A DNA stretch of 5,696 bases from Eubacterium sp. (GTDB lineage Bacteria > Bacillota > Clostridia > Oscillospirales > Acutalibacteraceae): assembly GCA_017543415.1 (NCBI GenBank), contig JAFYGD010000233.1, positions 1 to 5,696 of the forward strand, written 5' to 3'. The stretch's first letter is position 1. Each line of letters begins with the position of its first letter. The translations under genes and the position numbers were made by a program. A model generated the notes under the pieces. That model did no database searches. It was not told the DNA's origin and saw nothing but the letters and a program-made list of their open reading frames with translations. This document shows, piece by piece, positions 1 through 5,696 of this stretch.

Positions 1-376
1 CCCTTCCGTATTCCGCCTGACTGCCAACGCCTACATAAGTTCTGCAACCGAGCCTTTTTGCAAGCCGTACAGAAGAAAGCGTATACTCAATATTTAAGTT
101 CTGTTGCTCAGAATCAAGCCTTTCTTCACCCCTTGTACCACTCCAGCCCAGATGAAAAAACGCGTCACAATGCTCATTAACATCAACGCTTTCAAGCTGA
201 CTTAAGTCAGTATAAACCACTTTAACACCGTTAAGCCTTTCGAGCCTTTCGGCACGGCTGCTTTTCCTTGCAAAAACCAAAACGCTTGTTCCGTTTTTTA
301 TTAGCTCGTTTACAAGCGCGCGCCCTATTGCTCCTGTAGCTCCGGTTACGGCGGCGCATTTTATCGTATCACTCAT
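1..376 (-). CDS. NAD(P)-dependent SDR epimerase/reductase, N-terminal part (cut by window edge); candidate last step of the CDP-sugar pathway
   Basis: This reading frame starts with ATG at 376-374, stays open for 125 codons and runs off the left edge. The translation begins MSDTIKCAAVTGATGAIGRA, with a Rossmann glycine motif (G12-A-T-G15-A-I-G18) right after the first beta strand, as in extended short-chain dehydrogenases. Further on are a basic stretch after the second strand (residues 36-49), the FFHLGW segment at 73-78 (the usual HLAA/HLAW strand) and VGVGSQAEYG at 115-124, which resembles the catalytic Ser strand of sugar epimerases and reductases. The YxxxK motif would lie outside the window. 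The start overlaps the stop of the upstream ThDP gene by 8 nt (ATGAGTGA), and a GAGGG ribosome binding site lies 6 nt upstream at 383-387. By position it could reduce the acetyl branch (YerF role) or a 4-keto group (abequose/paratose synthase role). The family is clear but the substrate is inferred. Confidence 0.85.
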   Translation of the reverse strand, partial: MSDTIKCAAVTGATGAIGRALVNELIKNGTSVLVFARKSSRAERLERLNGVKVVYTDLSQLESVDVNEHCDAFFHLGWSGTRGEERLDSEQQNLNIEYTLSSVRLAKRLGCRTYVGVGSQAEYGR

Positions 377-2174
377 GCTTAACCCTCGGAACTATCATAT
401 TTTTATCAATTTCATCATCGGGAAGGAAGCGCGCAAGCTCCTCAAGCGGCATTGAAACCATTTTTCCGTTTTCGAGCACCTTTGAAGAAGCTTTGGGCTC
501 AAAGAACTGTGTGGTTCCAACTACTATTTCCGCAATAAAAGCGCCTTCATTTTCGAAAGCCTTTTCAATTACGGAATCCATTTTGCTGTTTGACATACAT
601 TTTGCATACGGATATCCGTACGCCCACGCAAGCTTTTCCAAATCGGGGAACTCCAAGTCTCCGCTCTCTTTGCCTATTCCCGCATAGTTTCCTTTGAAAA
701 AGTTTTTCTGCGTCTGCCTTATAGAATGGTAGCCGCCATTATTAATAACAAAAAGTTTAACGGGCAGGCGGTTAGTGATAATTGTCTGGAGCTCCTGAAG
801 ATTCATCTGAATTGAACCGTCGCCGCTGATACATACAATTTCTTTATTCCCTTTTGCAATACTTACGCCTATCGCAGCGGGCAAATCATATCCCATGGAG
901 GCAACAGCACTGTTTATTATAAAACGTGTTCCTTTTTTTATTCTGTACGCCTGTGAGCCCACAACGCAAGCAGAACCGTTGCCGACAACGGTAGTATAAT
1001 CTTCGGGAAGATATGCGGAAAGCTTATCAATAAAAGCATAAACATTGGTAAACTCTTTATCCTCGTAATGCTTCTTTTCAACAACAGGATAAGTATTCTT
1101 CCATTCAGTGCATCTTTTAAGCCAAGCGTCAAATCCGTACGTTTTATTGTCAACGCGGCTGTATAGCTTTTCCATAACCGATTTAACGTCGGCACATACG
1201 GGAAGGTCAATATGAACAGTCGGTTTTTTCAGTTCCTCACCGTCAATATCGACGGCGGCAACATAAGCTTCACGCGCCCATGTTTTATAATCGTATCCGA
1301 CCTGTCTTATTGAGAGTCTTGAACCGAGAGAAAGAACAAAGTCGCTGTTCTGAACGGCAAAGTTGCCCGCTCTGTCACCCATATTTCCTCCCCTGCCTAT
1401 GTAAAGCGGGTGGTCGGTTTCAATAAGGTCGATACTGTTCCAGCACGTAGTAACGGGAACATTGAGCTTTTCAACAAGCTTTCTGAAAATACCGTAACCG
1501 CCGCTTGTTCTTATGGCAGAACCCGCAATAATTACCGGCCTTTCCGCTTTTTCAAGAGCGGAAACAATTTTATCAATATCGCTGTCATCAGCTGTATATA
1601 AGTTTTCTTCGGGCTCATAATCCGGATAAAGCTTATCAGTATCAATTACCGCACTTTGAATATTGTGAGGAACGTCAAGCCATACCGGGCCCGGACGTCC
1701 TTCATTTGCAAGATAAAGCGCTTTTTGAAGGCAATAGCGAATTTTAAGCAGGTCTGTTATCATTTCGCAGTACTTTGTCATGCATGAAACAGCCTTACAA
1801 ATATCAAATTCCTGGTCGCCCATAGCGCGGAGATTAAGCCCTGTACTTCTTGCTGTTGTATCAAAACGCACCTGACCGCTTACAACAATCATCGGCAATG
1901 AATCAAGCCATGCTCCGAGCACTCCGGTTATTGCGTTTGTTCCGCCAGGTCCCGAAGTAACACAGCAAAGCGCAGTCTTATTATTAATCCTGCTGTAAGC
2001 CTCTGCAGCAATTGCACTTGCCTGTTCATGATGATTATAAATACAGTTAAGACCCTTTTGGTGACCAAAAGAGTCGTTAAGATGCATTGCACCGCCGCCC
2101 ACAACGGTAAAGCATTTAGATATTCCGTTGTCAACTAAAAACTGCGAAATATAATCGCTTAACTTAATTATCAT
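369..2174 (-). CDS. Thiamine-diphosphate-dependent carboligase of the acetolactate synthase family, YerE-like (probable two-carbon transfer to a CDP-4-keto sugar)
   Basis: This is a complete 601-residue protein with the three-domain ThDP architecture. An N-terminal PYR domain carries the catalytic glutamate in NHHEQASA (E50) and the TSGPGGTNA loop at 73-81. A central Rossmann-like domain spans about 195-335. The C-terminal PP domain has the metal/ThDP motif GDG (451-453) followed 24 residues later by NN (478-479). GRPGPVWLDVP at 159-169 is typical of the AHAS/POX family. The segment TTARSTGLNLRAMGDQEFDI (106-125) and the tail around PKASSK...PLEEL (560-580) resemble the ThDP proteins of polysaccharide loci more than biosynthetic IlvB, and no ilvN small subunit is adjacent. 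A known relative in role is YerE, a ThDP flavoprotein that adds acetyl from pyruvate to C4 of a CDP-3,6-dideoxy-4-keto sugar. Its place directly after rfbH (3 nt gap, GAGGA site at 2182-2186 inside the rfbH end) supports this. The family is certain; the substrate and FAD use are inferred. Confidence 0.93.
   Translation of the reverse strand: MIIKLSDYISQFLVDNGISKCFTVVGGGAMHLNDSFGHQKGLNCIYNHHEQASAIAAEAYSRINNKTALCCVTSGPGGTNAITGVLGAWLDSLPMIVVSGQVRFDTTARSTGLNLRAMGDQEFDICKAVSCMTKYCEMITDLLKIRYCLQKALYLANEGRPGPVWLDVPHNIQSAVIDTDKLYPDYEPEENLYTADDSDIDKIVSALEKAERPVIIAGSAIRTSGGYGIFRKLVEKLNVPVTTCWNSIDLIETDHPLYIGRGGNMGDRAGNFAVQNSDFVLSLGSRLSIRQVGYDYKTWAREAYVAAVDIDGEELKKPTVHIDLPVCADVKSVMEKLYSRVDNKTYGFDAWLKRCTEWKNTYPVVEKKHYEDKEFTNVYAFIDKLSAYLPEDYTTVVGNGSACVVGSQAYRIKKGTRFIINSAVASMGYDLPAAIGVSIAKGNKEIVCISGDGSIQMNLQELQTIITNRLPVKLFVINNGGYHSIRQTQKNFFKGNYAGIGKESGDLEFPDLEKLAWAYGYPYAKCMSNSKMDSVIEKAFENEGAFIAEIVVGTTQFFEPKASSKVLENGKMVSMPLEELARFLPDDEIDKNMIVPRVKHE
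383..387 (-). promoter_or_regulatory. Ribosome binding site of the SDR gene, inside the ThDP gene 3' end
   Basis: GAGGG is followed by 6 nt and then ATG at 376-374. It supports the choice of this ATG for the truncated SDR gene and lies in the last codons of the upstream gene. Confidence 0.75.
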
Positions 2175-2177
2175 AGA

Positions 2178-3512
2178 TTAATCCTCGGCATTTACCGCGT
2201 CAATTATTGTTTTTGCCATATAGCTTAGCTTTTTATCCGTCATTCCGGGGTAAACCCCGACCCAGAAAGAGCATTCCATTACCCTGTCCGTGTTTTCAAG
2301 CGTTCCCGCAATGCGGTAAGCGTTTGTATTTCTGATTTCGTCAAATACAGGCTGCTTTATGATATTTCCCGCAAAAAGCATCCTTGTCTGAACACCTTTT
2401 TCCTCACAGCAGCGGACAATTCTGTTTTTCTGTTCGCTGCTTTTGCAGGTTATAAGATAACCGAACCACGAAGGGTTGCTGTTTTTTTCAGCCGTCGGAA
2501 GAATAAGCTCGTCTTTAACGGGAGCGAGAAGCTCGGTCAGTTTTTCAAAATTATACCTGCGGCGTTCAACAAATCCGGGGAACTTTTTTAGCTGCTCGCA
2601 GCCTATTGCCGCCTGCATTTCGGTAGCCTTCAGGTTAAAACCGAAATGGCTGTAAACATACTTATGGTCATAGCCGAACGGCAGCTCGCCGTACTGCTTA
2701 TCAAACCTGTGACCGCACAGATTATCCATACCCGAAGGACAGGAGCAATCGCGTCCCCAGTCGCGCATCGAACGTATGATTTTGTTTAACAGCGGATTAT
2801 CCGTATACACCGCGCCGCCTTCGCCCATAGTCATATGATGAGGCGGATAAAAGCTTGACGTACCGATATCGCCGAAGGTACCCGTAAGCCCCGTTTTCCC
2901 ACCGAGCGCATATTCGCTGCCGAGAGCGTCACAGTTATCTTCAATAAGCCATAAACCGTTTTTATCGCAAAAAGCTTTTACGGCTTCTATGTTAAAAGGA
3001 TTACCGAGCGTATGCGCAAGCATAACCGCTTTTGTTTTTGAACTCAGCGCCGCTTCAAGACGGGTTACATCTACATTGTATTCGGGAATGGTTATATCAA
3101 CAAAAACCGGAACCGCGCCGTACTGAATTATCGGCGCAACCGTTGTCGGAAATCCCGCCGCAACTGTAATAACCTCGTCCCCGCGGTTAATTCTTCTTTC
3201 CTTGAGCAAAGGAGAAGTAAGCGCATAAAACGCAAGAAGATTTGCTGACGAACCTGAATTTACAAGGGATACATATTTTACACCGAGGTATTCTGCAAAA
3301 CTCTTTTCAAATTCGTTATAATACCTTCCCGCCGTAAGCCAGAAATCAAGAGCGCTGTCAACGAGAGCAGTTACCTCTTTTTCGTCAAACACCCTTGAGG
3401 CATAGGAAATACGGTCGCCCTCCCTGTATTCGGGGGTAACCATAAAGCTGTCATAGTATTCCTTAACAAGCTCCGCAATCTTTTCTCTTGCCTGTTTTTC
3501 GTCCTTAAACAT
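2178..3512 (-). CDS. rfbH: CDP-4-keto-6-deoxy-D-glucose 3-dehydrase (lipopolysaccharide biosynthesis protein RfbH / E1 family)
   Basis: This 444-residue protein has a fold-type I PLP-enzyme scaffold and the usual length for the family. It uses PMP and a [2Fe-2S] cluster to remove the C3 hydroxyl of CDP-4-keto-6-deoxyglucose. Diagnostic features are visible. In SSFYPPHHMTMGEGG (219-233) the lysine that would hold PLP in sugar aminotransferases is replaced by histidine (H225), which favours dehydration over transamination. The cluster ligands are C194 (in EDNCDALG), C256, C258 and C266 (DCSCPSGMDNLCG), giving the C-x1-C-x7-C pattern. The VNSGSSANLLA cofactor-phosphate loop lies at 84-94. The ATG overlaps the rfbG stop by 8 nt (ATGTTTAA), with a GGGAG site 7 nt upstream at 3520-3524. 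Turnover in the studied Yersinia system needs a separate iron-sulfur flavin reductase (E3), which is not in this window. Confidence 0.97.
   Translation of the reverse strand: MFKDEKQAREKIAELVKEYYDSFMVTPEYREGDRISYASRVFDEKEVTALVDSALDFWLTAGRYYNEFEKSFAEYLGVKYVSLVNSGSSANLLAFYALTSPLLKERRINRGDEVITVAAGFPTTVAPIIQYGAVPVFVDITIPEYNVDVTRLEAALSSKTKAVMLAHTLGNPFNIEAVKAFCDKNGLWLIEDNCDALGSEYALGGKTGLTGTFGDIGTSSFYPPHHMTMGEGGAVYTDNPLLNKIIRSMRDWGRDCSCPSGMDNLCGHRFDKQYGELPFGYDHKYVYSHFGFNLKATEMQAAIGCEQLKKFPGFVERRRYNFEKLTELLAPVKDELILPTAEKNSNPSWFGYLITCKSSEQKNRIVRCCEEKGVQTRMLFAGNIIKQPVFDEIRNTNAYRIAGTLENTDRVMECSFWVGVYPGMTDKKLSYMAKTIIDAVNAED
2182..2186 (-). promoter_or_regulatory. Ribosome binding site of the ThDP carboligase gene, inside the rfbH 3' end
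   Basis: GAGGA is followed by 7 nt and then ATG at 2174. It is embedded in the last codons of rfbH, whose stop is 3 nt before the start. This arrangement supports the annotated start and suggests translational coupling between the 3-dehydrase and the ThDP enzyme. Confidence 0.75.
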
Positions 3513-4590
3513 TTATACTCTCCCAAAAACAGTTAATTTGTTCTTCACAAACGGCGCTCATATCCTCGCCTTTAAAATAAGCCTTTGTCCATTCGACAGT
3601 CTTTTCAATGGCTGTTTCTATGTTCCAAATGGGCTTCCATCCGAAAGTGCTTTTAAGCTTATCGGTGTTGAGCTTTAAATAACCCGCTTCGTGAGGCGCG
3701 TTTTCTTCGCTTATGTTCTTCCACTTCAGACCGTTCTGATAACAGGCGCAGAATATGTCTGCAAGCCTGCCGGTTGTAATACAGTCGCTTTCATCGGGTC
3801 CAACGTTATAGTAGCCCTGAAACGCGCTGTTTTCGCACTGCATTTTTGCAATGAGAAGGTAGATATACAGCGGTTCAAGAACGTGCTGAAACGGTCTTAC
3901 CGAATAGGGATTTCTTATAATAATATCCTCGCCTTTTTCGGCAGCGCGAACGCAGTCGGGAACAATTCTGTCCTTTGCAAAATCTCCGCCGCCTATAACG
4001 TTGCCCGCCCTTGCGGTTGAAACGGATATTCCCGCCTTGTCAAAAAACGACTTTTTATAGCTGTGAGTTACGAGCTCAGAGCAGGATTTGCTGTTTGAAT
4101 AAGGGTCAAAACCGTCAAGCGGCATATCCTCGGTAAAAGCTGTTTCAAGGTCGTTGTTTTCATAAACCTTATCCGTTGTAACGTTAAGAAACGATTTTAC
4201 GCACTTTGAAAGACGTACGCATTCGCATATGTTAACTGTACCCAGCACGTTGGTTTCGTAAGTATATTTAGGCTCCTTATAGCTTTCACGAACTATGGGC
4301 TGAGCAGCTAAATGAAAAACTATTTCGGGCTTGGAGCTGTCAAACGCAGCCTTCAGGGAGTCGTAATCGCGTATATCGCCGATAACGGAATTAACCTTTG
4401 AGCTTAAATCCGTTATTTCAAATATACTCGGCTCCGTAGGCGCATCAAGCGAATAGCCGTAAACCTCTGCGCCTAAACCGATAAGCATATGGCAAAGCCA
4501 GCTTCCCTTGAAGCCCGTATGGCCGGTTACAAAATCTCTTTTACCGTTGTAAAAGCGCTTTAATTCTTCTTTTTTTACCATATTTTCCAC
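3505..4590 (-). CDS. rfbG: CDP-glucose 4,6-dehydratase
   Basis: This is an extended SDR enzyme of 361 residues that converts CDP-D-glucose to CDP-4-keto-6-deoxy-D-glucose with bound NAD+. The nucleotide motif is G23-H-T-G26-F-K-G29 within VTGHTGFKGSWL. The segment SLDAPTEPSIFEI (47-59) and the stretch RAGNVIGGGDFAKDR (194-208) are highly characteristic of this family. The catalytic set is TDK at 139-141 (lysine where dTDP-glucose dehydratases have glutamate) and Y164-x3-K168 in DPYSNSK. RNPYSVRPFQHVLEP lies in the substrate-binding C-terminal half. The start is uncertain. The longest frame begins with GTG at 4590-4588, while an ATG three codons later at 4581-4579 would overlap the rfbF stop by only 7 nt (ATGGTAA). 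A GGAAAGG element (4595-4601) is 4 nt from the GTG and 13 nt from the ATG, so neither spacing is ideal. The product assignment is firm whichever start is used. Confidence 0.97.
   Translation of the reverse strand: MENMVKKEELKRFYNGKRDFVTGHTGFKGSWLCHMLIGLGAEVYGYSLDAPTEPSIFEITDLSSKVNSVIGDIRDYDSLKAAFDSSKPEIVFHLAAQPIVRESYKEPKYTYETNVLGTVNICECVRLSKCVKSFLNVTTDKVYENNDLETAFTEDMPLDGFDPYSNSKSCSELVTHSYKKSFFDKAGISVSTARAGNVIGGGDFAKDRIVPDCVRAAEKGEDIIIRNPYSVRPFQHVLEPLYIYLLIAKMQCENSAFQGYYNVGPDESDCITTGRLADIFCACYQNGLKWKNISEENAPHEAGYLKLNTDKLKSTFGWKPIWNIETAIEKTVEWTKAYFKGEDMSAVCEEQINCFWESINV
3520..3524 (-). promoter_or_regulatory. Ribosome binding site of rfbH, inside the rfbG 3' end
   Basis: GGGAG is followed by 7 nt and then the ATG at 3512-3510. 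It fixes the rfbH start, which overlaps the rfbG stop codon by 8 nt. Confidence 0.75.
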
Positions 4591-5351
4591 GGCGCCTTTC
4601 CGCTGTTCCAGAGATTTTCAAGAATATCCATTTCTCTTTTATTATCCATACACTGCCAGAAGCCCTTGTATACATAGCTCATAAGCTGATTATCCTCGGC
4701 AAGCCTTTCCATAGGTCCGCGCTCAAAGATTGTTTCATCGCCTTCTATGTAATCAAAAACCTGAGGCTCAAGAACCATATATCCTGCGTTAATGGGCGCA
4801 CTGTCGGAAACGTTCTTTTCCCTGAAGGATTTAACCGCATTATCGCCGCCTATATTCAAAACGCCCTTTGACTGTTCAAGCATAGTTGCGGTAAGCGTTG
4901 CAAGCTTGCCGTGCGATTTATGGAATTTAACAAGCTCTTCAATATTAACGTCGCAAACCGCGTCACCGTAAGTCATTAAAAACGGCTCGTTGCCTACAAA
5001 GCTCTGTATTCTTTTTATTCTTCCGCCGGTCATTGTCATAAGCCCGGTATCAACAACGGTTACCTTCCACGGTTCGCATTGCTGATTGTGGATTATCATA
5101 TCATTTGTTCCCTTTGTAAAATCAAAGGTAATATCGCTGTTGTAGAGAAAGTAATCAGCAAACCATTTTTTAATAATATGCTGCTTATAACCCGCACAGA
5201 TAATAAATTCATTGTATCCGTAAGCGGAATACTCCTTCATAATATGCCAGATTATCGGTTTTCCGCCTATTTCAATCATAGGCTTTGGTTTGTATTCGGA
5301 TTCTTCTGATATACGGGTTCCGAAGCCGCCGGCTAAAATTACAACTTTCAT
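4575..5351 (-). CDS. rfbF: Glucose-1-phosphate cytidylyltransferase
   Basis: This is a complete 258-residue protein of the usual length for the family. It makes CDP-glucose and pyrophosphate from CTP and glucose-1-phosphate, the first committed step of CDP-sugar synthesis. The sugar-nucleotidyltransferase signature LAGGFGTR (6-13) is followed by KPKPMIEIGGKPI (21-33), with the phosphate-contacting lysine at K23. The metal-binding aspartate is D130 in TYGD. A second nucleotide/sugar site appears as FREK (176-179), INAGY (187-191) and GFWQCMD (230-236). The ending GKAPWKIW is the characteristic tail of cytidylyltransferases of this type and helps separate it from RmlA-type thymidylyltransferases. 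The ATG is preceded by a strong AAGAGGAA site (5357-5364), and the gap to the upstream stop is 13 nt. It is the first gene of the CDP-sugar block and is probably co-transcribed with its neighbours. Confidence 0.97.
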   Translation of the reverse strand: MKVVILAGGFGTRISEESEYKPKPMIEIGGKPIIWHIMKEYSAYGYNEFIICAGYKQHIIKKWFADYFLYNSDITFDFTKGTNDMIIHNQQCEPWKVTVVDTGLMTMTGGRIKRIQSFVGNEPFLMTYGDAVCDVNIEELVKFHKSHGKLATLTATMLEQSKGVLNIGGDNAVKSFREKNVSDSAPINAGYMVLEPQVFDYIEGDETIFERGPMERLAEDNQLMSYVYKGFWQCMDNKREMDILENLWNSGKAPWKIW

Positions 5352-5356
5352 AACAA

Positions 5357-5364
5357 TTCCTCTT
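5357..5364 (-). promoter_or_regulatory. Ribosome binding site of rfbF
   Basis: AAGAGGAA lies 5 nt before the rfbF ATG, in the only intergenic gap longer than 3 nt in the window. It fixes the rfbF start. The gap holds no room for a promoter or terminator, so rfbF is read from an upstream promoter. Confidence 0.8.
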
Positions 5365-5696
5365 TTAGTTTTCAGAAGGGTGATATGTAGAAATAAACTG
5401 CGTTAAAACCTCACGTACATTATCATTGTTAATATTTTCAAGGGCTTTCATCATACTGTTAAACCTGTTAACGTCAATTTCCATAGGCTGGTTAACGAAT
5501 ATTTTTTCTTTAGCTGTTCTTTCCCTTGTTTCAATTTCGCTGTCCATCGAAAGCTCTTCATAAAGCTTTTCGCCGGGGCGAAGACCTACAAACTCAATAG
5601 GAATTTCATCCTCTGTAAAGCCCGAAAGACGGATAAGGTTTCTGGCAAGGTCAACAATTTTTACCGGTTCGCCCATATCAAGAACAAAAACCTCGC
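5365..5696 (-). CDS. CapD/FlaA1/WbpM-type nucleotide-sugar 4,6-dehydratase or epimerase, C-terminal end (cut by window edge)
   Basis: Only the last 110 codons are present. The frame is open through the right edge, so the internal ATG at 5676 is not the true start: the codons upstream read EVFVLD in frame, giving [18 protein letters not shown], a hallmark of the C-terminal part of the polysaccharide biosynthesis CapD family. It is followed by LIRLSGF and by [15 protein letters not shown], also family-typical. Members are membrane-anchored or soluble SDR enzymes that act on UDP-GlcNAc (4,6-dehydration, with or without C5 inversion) and often supply the initiating sugar of a surface glycan. The N-terminal membrane segments and the catalytic site lie outside the window, so membrane attachment and exact reaction cannot be judged. 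Its stop (TAA at 5367-5365) is 13 nt from rfbF, which points to one transcript. Confidence 0.9.
   Translation of the reverse strand, partial: EVFVLDMGEPVKIVDLARNLIRLSGFTEDEIPIEFVGLRPGEKLYEELSMDSEIETRERTAKEKIFVNQPMEIDVNRFNSMMKALENINNDNVREVLTQFISTYHPSEN

Noticed and set aside
493..687. 64-codon open frame on the plus strand
   Set aside because: It is antisense to the conserved C-terminal part of the ThDP gene and has no recognisable domain.
938..2134. Open frames of 60-90 codons on both strands within the ThDP gene (938-1210 minus, 1410-1601 plus, 1928-2134 minus)
   Set aside because: They lie wholly inside a 601-codon gene with clear motifs, show no recognisable domain, and read as out-of-frame shadows.
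369..2174. Annotation as biosynthetic acetolactate synthase large subunit (ilvB)
   Set aside because: The fold fits, but there is no small-subunit gene, the neighbours are all CDP-sugar enzymes and the signature segments fit sugar-locus ThDP proteins better.
2247..2258. Short inverted repeat GGGGT-AA-ACCCC as a possible terminator
   Set aside because: The arms are only 5 bp, there is no T-run on either side, and it lies within rfbH coding sequence.
3691..4020. 109-codon open frame on the plus strand
   Set aside because: It is antisense to rfbG, which is securely identified; the translation has no recognisable motif.
5079..5309. 76-codon open frame on the plus strand
   Set aside because: It is antisense to the conserved N-terminal half of rfbF; its hydrophobic look comes from the complement of that sequence.
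5365..5676. A separate small 103-residue protein starting at ATG 5676
   Set aside because: The frame is open upstream to the window edge and the upstream codons continue the conserved CapD-family segment, so this is the end of a longer gene.

Overview
The window is a stretch of a nucleotide-sugar and surface-polysaccharide operon. All six genes lie on the minus strand, so transcription runs from high to low coordinates, and coding is essentially continuous: gaps are 13 and 3 nt, and the other junctions overlap. The moderate GC content, the strong GGAG-type ribosome binding sites and the protein style suggest a Firmicute, perhaps a gut clostridium (Oscillospiraceae/Ruminococcus type). This is a soft inference because no taxonomic marker is present.

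In transcription order the genes are: (1) the C-terminal end of a CapD/FlaA1/WbpM-type nucleotide-sugar dehydratase/epimerase, cut by the right window edge (5365-5696); (2) rfbF, glucose-1-phosphate cytidylyltransferase (4575-5351); (3) rfbG, CDP-glucose 4,6-dehydratase (3505-4590); (4) rfbH, the PMP/[2Fe-2S] CDP-4-keto-6-deoxyglucose 3-dehydrase (2178-3512); (5) a thiamine-diphosphate carboligase of the acetolactate-synthase fold (369-2174); (6) the N-terminal 125 residues of a Rossmann-fold SDR reductase/epimerase, cut by the left edge (1-376).

Genes 2 to 4 form the known route from glucose-1-phosphate through CDP-glucose and CDP-4-keto-6-deoxyglucose to a CDP-3,6-dideoxy-4-keto sugar. In the usual pathways an SDR reductase then makes abequose, paratose or tyvelose. 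Here a ThDP enzyme sits between the 3-dehydrase and the SDR. That arrangement matches the logic of yersiniose biosynthesis in Yersinia pseudotuberculosis, where YerE transfers a two-carbon unit from pyruvate to C4 and YerF reduces the resulting acetyl branch. The most interesting reading is therefore a branched-chain 3,6-dideoxyhexose pathway, possibly in a Gram-positive organism without LPS. The pathway assignment is inference; the individual enzyme families are well supported by motifs.

No RNA gene, mobile element, CRISPR array, promoter or terminator was recognised. No stretch without a gene exceeds 13 nt.
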